Shown: positions 15,235 to 17,522 of the stretch, in pieces
Layout of the letters: every line of letters starts with the position of its first letter
How positions within the stretch are numbered: position 1 is the stretch's first letter
NCBI GenBank assembly: GCA_002337215.1
Contig: DDFO01000049.1
Span: 7,231 to 24,752 of the forward strand
Source: Phycisphaerales bacterium UBA1926
Lineage (GTDB): Bacteria > Planctomycetota > Phycisphaerae > Phycisphaerales > UBA1924
Length of the DNA: 17,522 bases
Direction of reading: 5' to 3'
The notes under the pieces: generated by a model
What the model was told of the DNA's origin: nothing
What the model saw: the letters and a program-made list of their open reading frames with translations, nothing else
Databases searched by the model: none
Made by a program: the position numbers and the translations under genes

Positions 15235-15261
15235 GCGGTACCTGTGTTCTTGTTTGGGTGC

Positions 15262-15288
15262 CTTGGAGACGGCGGAGCCTTCTCCAAG
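15262..15288. terminator. Hairpin after queC
   Basis: CTTGGAGA (15262-15269) pairs with TCTCCAAG (15281-15288), and GGC (15271-15273) with GCC (15277-15279), with a single mismatch between the two stems and a 3-base loop. It begins 28 bases past the queC stop, as a terminator would, but there is no T run on either side. First of three hairpins in this gap. Confidence 0.5.
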
Positions 15289-15349
15289 AACGGGTCGGTC
15301 GTACGGTCACATCACACGGTCGAAGGTTCCAGTGCGGATCGCAACTCAA

Positions 15350-15380
15350 CACGGAGAAACCGCGATGCGGTGTCTCCGTG
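15350..15380. repeat. Hairpin 2 in the queC/plsX gap
   Basis: CACGGAGA (15350-15357) pairs with TCTCCGTG (15373-15380) and CCGC (15360-15363) with GCGG (15367-15370); two-base mismatches separate the stems. It resembles hairpin 1 in having GGAGA/TCTCC arms and an inner GC stem. It is followed by GCAC. Confidence 0.55.
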
Positions 15381-15406
15381 GCACCCGAGGTATATACGTT
15401 GGAGAA

Positions 15407-15430
15407 CACTGACCCGCGAGCGGGTCAGTG
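15407..15430. terminator. Hairpin 3 ahead of the plsX 3' end
   Basis: Perfect stem CACTGACCCG (15407-15416) / CGGGTCAGTG (15421-15430) with a four-base loop CGAG. It lies 26 bases past the plsX stop on the minus strand and may terminate plsX, but has no good T run. Like hairpin 2 it ends GTG followed by GCAC. Confidence 0.5.
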
Positions 15431-15456
15431 GCACAAGCTCTGATCCGACGATCGGT

Positions 15457-16485
15457 TTACGCCCCGGCTGGCGTGACGGCCTGCTCGACCTCGGCGATGC
15501 GTTCGATGATGTGCGCGTTGACGCCGTGGGAGACGAACTCGCGGGCGTTGCGGATGGCGGCCTTGATGGTGCGGGACTCGCTGGAGCCGTGCGCGATCAT
15601 CATCGCGCCGTTGACGCCGAGCAGGGGCGCGCCGCCGAACTCGTGGTAGTCGTTCTTGGCGTAGATCTGCTTGACGACGGGCTCGAACTGGATCGCCATG
15701 TTGGGGTCGATCTCGAAGATCTCCTGGGCGATCGCCTGGAAGAGGCTCTTCGCCATGCCCTCGGCCATCTTCAGGACGGTGTTGCCGACGAAGCCGTCGG
15801 TGATGATGACATCGGCGGCGCCGGCGAAGAAGTCACGGCCTTCGACGTATCCCGTGAAGTTGAGGCCGGGCGTGGCCTTGAGCAGGTCGCGGGCACCCTT
15901 GACGAGTTCGGAGCCCTTGCCCTCTTCGGACCCGATGTTCATGAGGGCGACGCGGGGGTTCTCGATACCGAGAACCTCTTTGGCGTAGACCCCGGCCATG
16001 ACGCCGTACTGCCAGAGGTGGGTGGCGCGGGGCTCGGGGTTGGCGCCGGCGTCGCAGAGGACAATGGGCCCGTGGAAAGCCGGGACGGTGACGGCAATGC
16101 CCGGGCGGTGGATGCCGGGCAGGCGCTTCATGTGCATGATGCTCGCGGCGACGCAGGCACCGGTGTTGCCCGCGCTGATGACGACATCGACCGGGTTGTC
16201 AACCTTGTGCGAGCCGGCGATCGCCATCTTGACGATGGACGATTCCGTGCGCTGGCGGACGGCCTTGGTGGGCGACTCTGCCATCGGGATGACGTCGGGA
16301 GCGTCGAGGATCTCGATGCGGTGGTCGCGCACGCCGCGTTCGTCGAGCTGCTCGTTGAGCAGGGCCGAGGGGCCGATGAGGACGAGGGTGTCGTCACCAT
16401 CGAGGTGTTCGAGGGCGTCGAGACATCCCTTGAGGATCGCGTCGGGGGCGTGATCGCCGCCCATGACATCCACCGCGATGCGCAT
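15457..16485 (-). CDS. plsX: Phosphate acyltransferase PlsX
   Basis: PlsX makes acyl-phosphate from acyl-ACP and phosphate, the first step of the PlsX/PlsY phospholipid route, working at the cytoplasmic membrane. The 342-residue protein starts with the signature MRIAVDVMGGDHAP and continues with SAGNTGACVAAS (104-115), the family TP-fold stretches VALMNIGSEEGKG and VEGRDFFAGAADVIITDGFVGNTVLK, and HEFGGAPLLGVNG near the end. Length and order are normal. An AAGGGA seven bases before the ATG (16493-16498) supports the start. The gene follows rpmF on the same strand, the conserved rpmF-plsX pairing, but fabH does not follow: queC converges instead. A hairpin lies in its leader at 16531-16554. Confidence 0.97.
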   Translation of the reverse strand: MRIAVDVMGGDHAPDAILKGCLDALEHLDGDDTLVLIGPSALLNEQLDERGVRDHRIEILDAPDVIPMAESPTKAVRQRTESSIVKMAIAGSHKVDNPVDVVISAGNTGACVAASIMHMKRLPGIHRPGIAVTVPAFHGPIVLCDAGANPEPRATHLWQYGVMAGVYAKEVLGIENPRVALMNIGSEEGKGSELVKGARDLLKATPGLNFTGYVEGRDFFAGAADVIITDGFVGNTVLKMAEGMAKSLFQAIAQEIFEIDPNMAIQFEPVVKQIYAKNDYHEFGGAPLLGVNGAMMIAHGSSESRTIKAAIRNAREFVSHGVNAHIIERIAEVEQAVTPAGA

Positions 16486-16530
16486 CGGAGATTCCCTTCT
16501 GAGCGCTTGGAGAGCGTGTGCGCGAAAACA

Positions 16531-16554
16531 GAGGCCGGGACGACGCCCGGCCTC
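16531..16554 (-). terminator. Terminator-like hairpin between rpmF and plsX
   Basis: Perfect 9-base stem GAGGCCGGG (16531-16539) / CCCGGCCTC (16546-16554), 6-base loop. On the minus strand it is followed by TGTTTTCGC, a short T run. It is 106 bases past the rpmF stop and 45 bases before the plsX start, so it may reduce read-through or act as an attenuator or processing site. Confidence 0.55.
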
Positions 16555-16660
16555 GCAGAAATGCTACCAGATCAGAGGCATCGCCGCCGCGATCGGATCG
16601 GGGTCAGATCCGGGTTCATTAACGCCCGGCGGACTCAGGCCCGACGAACGGTCCTGAGGA

Positions 16661-16861
16661 TCAGACCCGGTCGGTCCCGATGCCGAGCTTGGGGACGCTG
16701 ATACGGAGCCCGGCGCGGACGTAGCCCGAGTCCTTGGAAACCCGGTGGGGCTTTTTGGTCTCGCCGCTGAGCGGGCAGCGGGTGAGCTTGATGGGGGTCA
16801 GGGCGTCGTGCGAACGGCGGCGGCGCGAACGGCCATAGCTTTGGCGCTGTGCGGGAAGCAT
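16661..16861 (-). CDS. rpmF: 50S ribosomal protein L32, divergent zinc-free form
   Basis: L32 is a small ribosomal protein of the large subunit. The 66-residue product starts MLPAQRQSYGRSRRRRSHDAL, matching the basic N-terminus of L32, and continues TPIKLTRCPLSGETKKPHRVSKDSGYV. In ordinary L32 four cysteines bind zinc (C-x2-C ... C-x2-C). Here the first is kept (Cys29) while positions 32, 42 and 45 are all serine, so no zinc can be bound the usual way. A further 19 residues beyond the Gly-Tyr end are an extra C-terminal tail. The open frame extends upstream, but GAGGAG at 16868-16873, seven bases before the ATG at 16861, fixes the start. The gene precedes plsX, the standard neighbour of rpmF, which supports the identity. 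Confidence 0.9.
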   Translation of the reverse strand: MLPAQRQSYGRSRRRRSHDALTPIKLTRCPLSGETKKPHRVSKDSGYVRAGLRISVPKLGIGTDRV

Positions 16862-16867
16862 GAGAAA

Positions 16868-16873
16868 CTCCTC
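16868..16873 (-). promoter_or_regulatory. Ribosome binding site of rpmF
   Basis: GAGGAG on the minus strand, seven bases before ATG 16861. It decides the L32 start against a longer open frame reaching 16951. Confidence 0.75.
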
Positions 16874-16950
16874 AAGGCGGCTCGCGACCATCGATGCGGC
16901 GGCCGCCGAGTTCGGGTTCAGACTGATCGGTCCCACCGGAGCGGGCCCCA

Positions 16951-16979
16951 ACGTTAGGCGGTCGCTGATATTGGGTCAA
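16951..16979 (-). promoter_or_regulatory. Candidate promoter of rpmF
   Basis: On the minus strand TTGACC (16979-16974) matches the -35 consensus at five of six bases; TAACGT (16956-16951) is a poor -10, spaced by 17 bases. The start would give a leader of about 85 bases before rpmF. Moderate to low support. Confidence 0.35.
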
Positions 16980-17062
16980 CGGAGTGCTTCGCGGGCCGGT
17001 GGGCGAAAATCTGCGAGGGCACGGCATTTTGTTCTGTCTTTGATCGCATGAGCATGCGCTGC

Positions 17063-17522
17063 CTATCGGCAATCGAGCAAGAAGTAGGTGACGAAGTCGG
17101 TGAGATCGGAGAGGTCGAGCAGGCCGTCGGCGTTGATATCGGCCGAGAGATCTGCCGCGACAAAGGCGGTGACGAAGACCGCGATGTCTGCCAGATCGAT
17201 GGTACCGAAGGGCTCGGCGAAATCGATGGGTGTGCAGTCGGTGCTCCCGGCGTTTCCCGCGGCGATCGGGACGCCGGGCTCGGACTCGTAGGCGATCAGC
17301 GTGATGCGGAGGTAGCCCCAGCGCGGATCGCCAACGTTGTACACCTCGAGCTCGGCCCAGCCGTAGTGCCGCTGGGCGTCCACGCTGAAGAATGAGAACC
17401 CGATGAAGCCAGGCTCGCCATCGAGCCACGCCCCGCCGGAGGCCCCGGTGAAATACTCCTCGTAGGCGATCACACCGGCGTTAAGCCCGTCGTCGATGGC
17501 GGGGCCGACCGGCTCGCCGGGG
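17063..17522 (-). CDS. Secreted dockerin-like protein, N-terminus beyond window
   Basis: The 152 visible C-terminal residues come from a gene that enters at the right edge; the frame is open to the last base, so the start lies outside. The first part (about 1-90 of the visible piece) is the beta-rich exported domain common in planctomycete and PEP-CTERM-like proteins: GFIGFSFFSVDAQRHYGWAE and later RITLIAYESEPGVPIAAGN, including the HYGW motif. The C-terminus (96-151) is the cysteine-flanked dockerin-like pair: CTPIDFAEPFGTIDLADIAVF, then ADINADGLLDLSDLTDFVTYFLLDC. The second loop, DINADGLLDLSD, keeps a full set of calcium-ligand positions. It is a paralogous design to the protein at 5599-6366. 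It ends 201 bases upstream of the rpmF start on the same strand. Function unknown. Confidence 0.82.
   Translation of the reverse strand, partial: PGEPVGPAIDDGLNAGVIAYEEYFTGASGGAWLDGEPGFIGFSFFSVDAQRHYGWAELEVYNVGDPRWGYLRITLIAYESEPGVPIAAGNAGSTDCTPIDFAEPFGTIDLADIAVFVTAFVAADLSADINADGLLDLSDLTDFVTYFLLDCR

Noticed and set aside
13767..15443. Plus-strand open frame of 558 codons
   Set aside because: Starts antisense in the tlpA-like gene and passes out of frame through queC; shadow of real genes.
15244..16701. Plus-strand open frame of 485 codons
   Set aside because: Antisense to plsX and overlapping rpmF; product rich in Asp/Val/Gly with no motif.
16862..16951. Upstream extension of L32 to an earlier ATG
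   Set aside because: The strong GAGGAG site sits in front of the later ATG, and the extension adds sequence not found in L32; it also overlaps the promoter candidate.

Overview
The window is GC-rich, densely coded DNA, most likely from a marine planctomycete of the class Phycisphaerae (order Phycisphaerales). The taxonomic call is an inference. It rests on two secreted proteins with the cysteine-flanked dockerin-like C-terminus typical of that group (tandem 'AEPFG...D.AD...F' and 'AD.N.DG..D..D...F' repeats), on the divergent L32, and on the many secreted or lipoprotein genes. No tRNA, rRNA, CRISPR array, transposase or phage gene was found, so the region looks chromosomal and mostly housekeeping.

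Layout, left to right. Bases 1-2802 are a minus-strand run: a PAPS-type sulfotransferase, an MscS-family mechanosensitive channel, and an SO_0444-type Cu/Zn efflux permease that runs off the left edge. Bases 2996-5574 are plus-strand: a lone nuoD (complex I 49 kDa-type subunit), a tiny lipoprotein, and a trypsin-fold lipoprotein. Bases 5599-14323 are again minus-strand: a dockerin-like secreted protein, an M3 oligopeptidase, two tandem paralogous exported ClpP-fold proteins (one with an intact serine nucleophile, the other apparently dead), a CCA-adding-type nucleotidyltransferase and a TlpA-like thioredoxin. queC (14464-15234, plus) converges on the minus-strand rpmF-plsX pair, and a second dockerin-like secreted protein enters from the right edge.

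Functional themes are loosely linked: envelope proteolysis and quality control (ClpP-fold pair, trypsin-like lipoprotein, TlpA thioredoxin), respiration (NuoD), tRNA and ribosome maturation (CCA enzyme, QueC, L32), phospholipid synthesis (PlsX) and osmotic or metal homeostasis (MscS, SO_0444 permease). There is no obvious defence or biosynthetic cluster. The strongest candidate for something undescribed is the tandem of an active and an inactive exported ClpP-fold protein (8671-11457) sharing a small N-terminal beta domain. Secondary points are an L32 with three of its four zinc cysteines changed to serine, a stack of hairpins between queC and plsX, an isolated nuoD, and a duplicated Cys-Cys linker in the efflux permease. 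All homology statements come from recognising motifs by eye; no database search was run.
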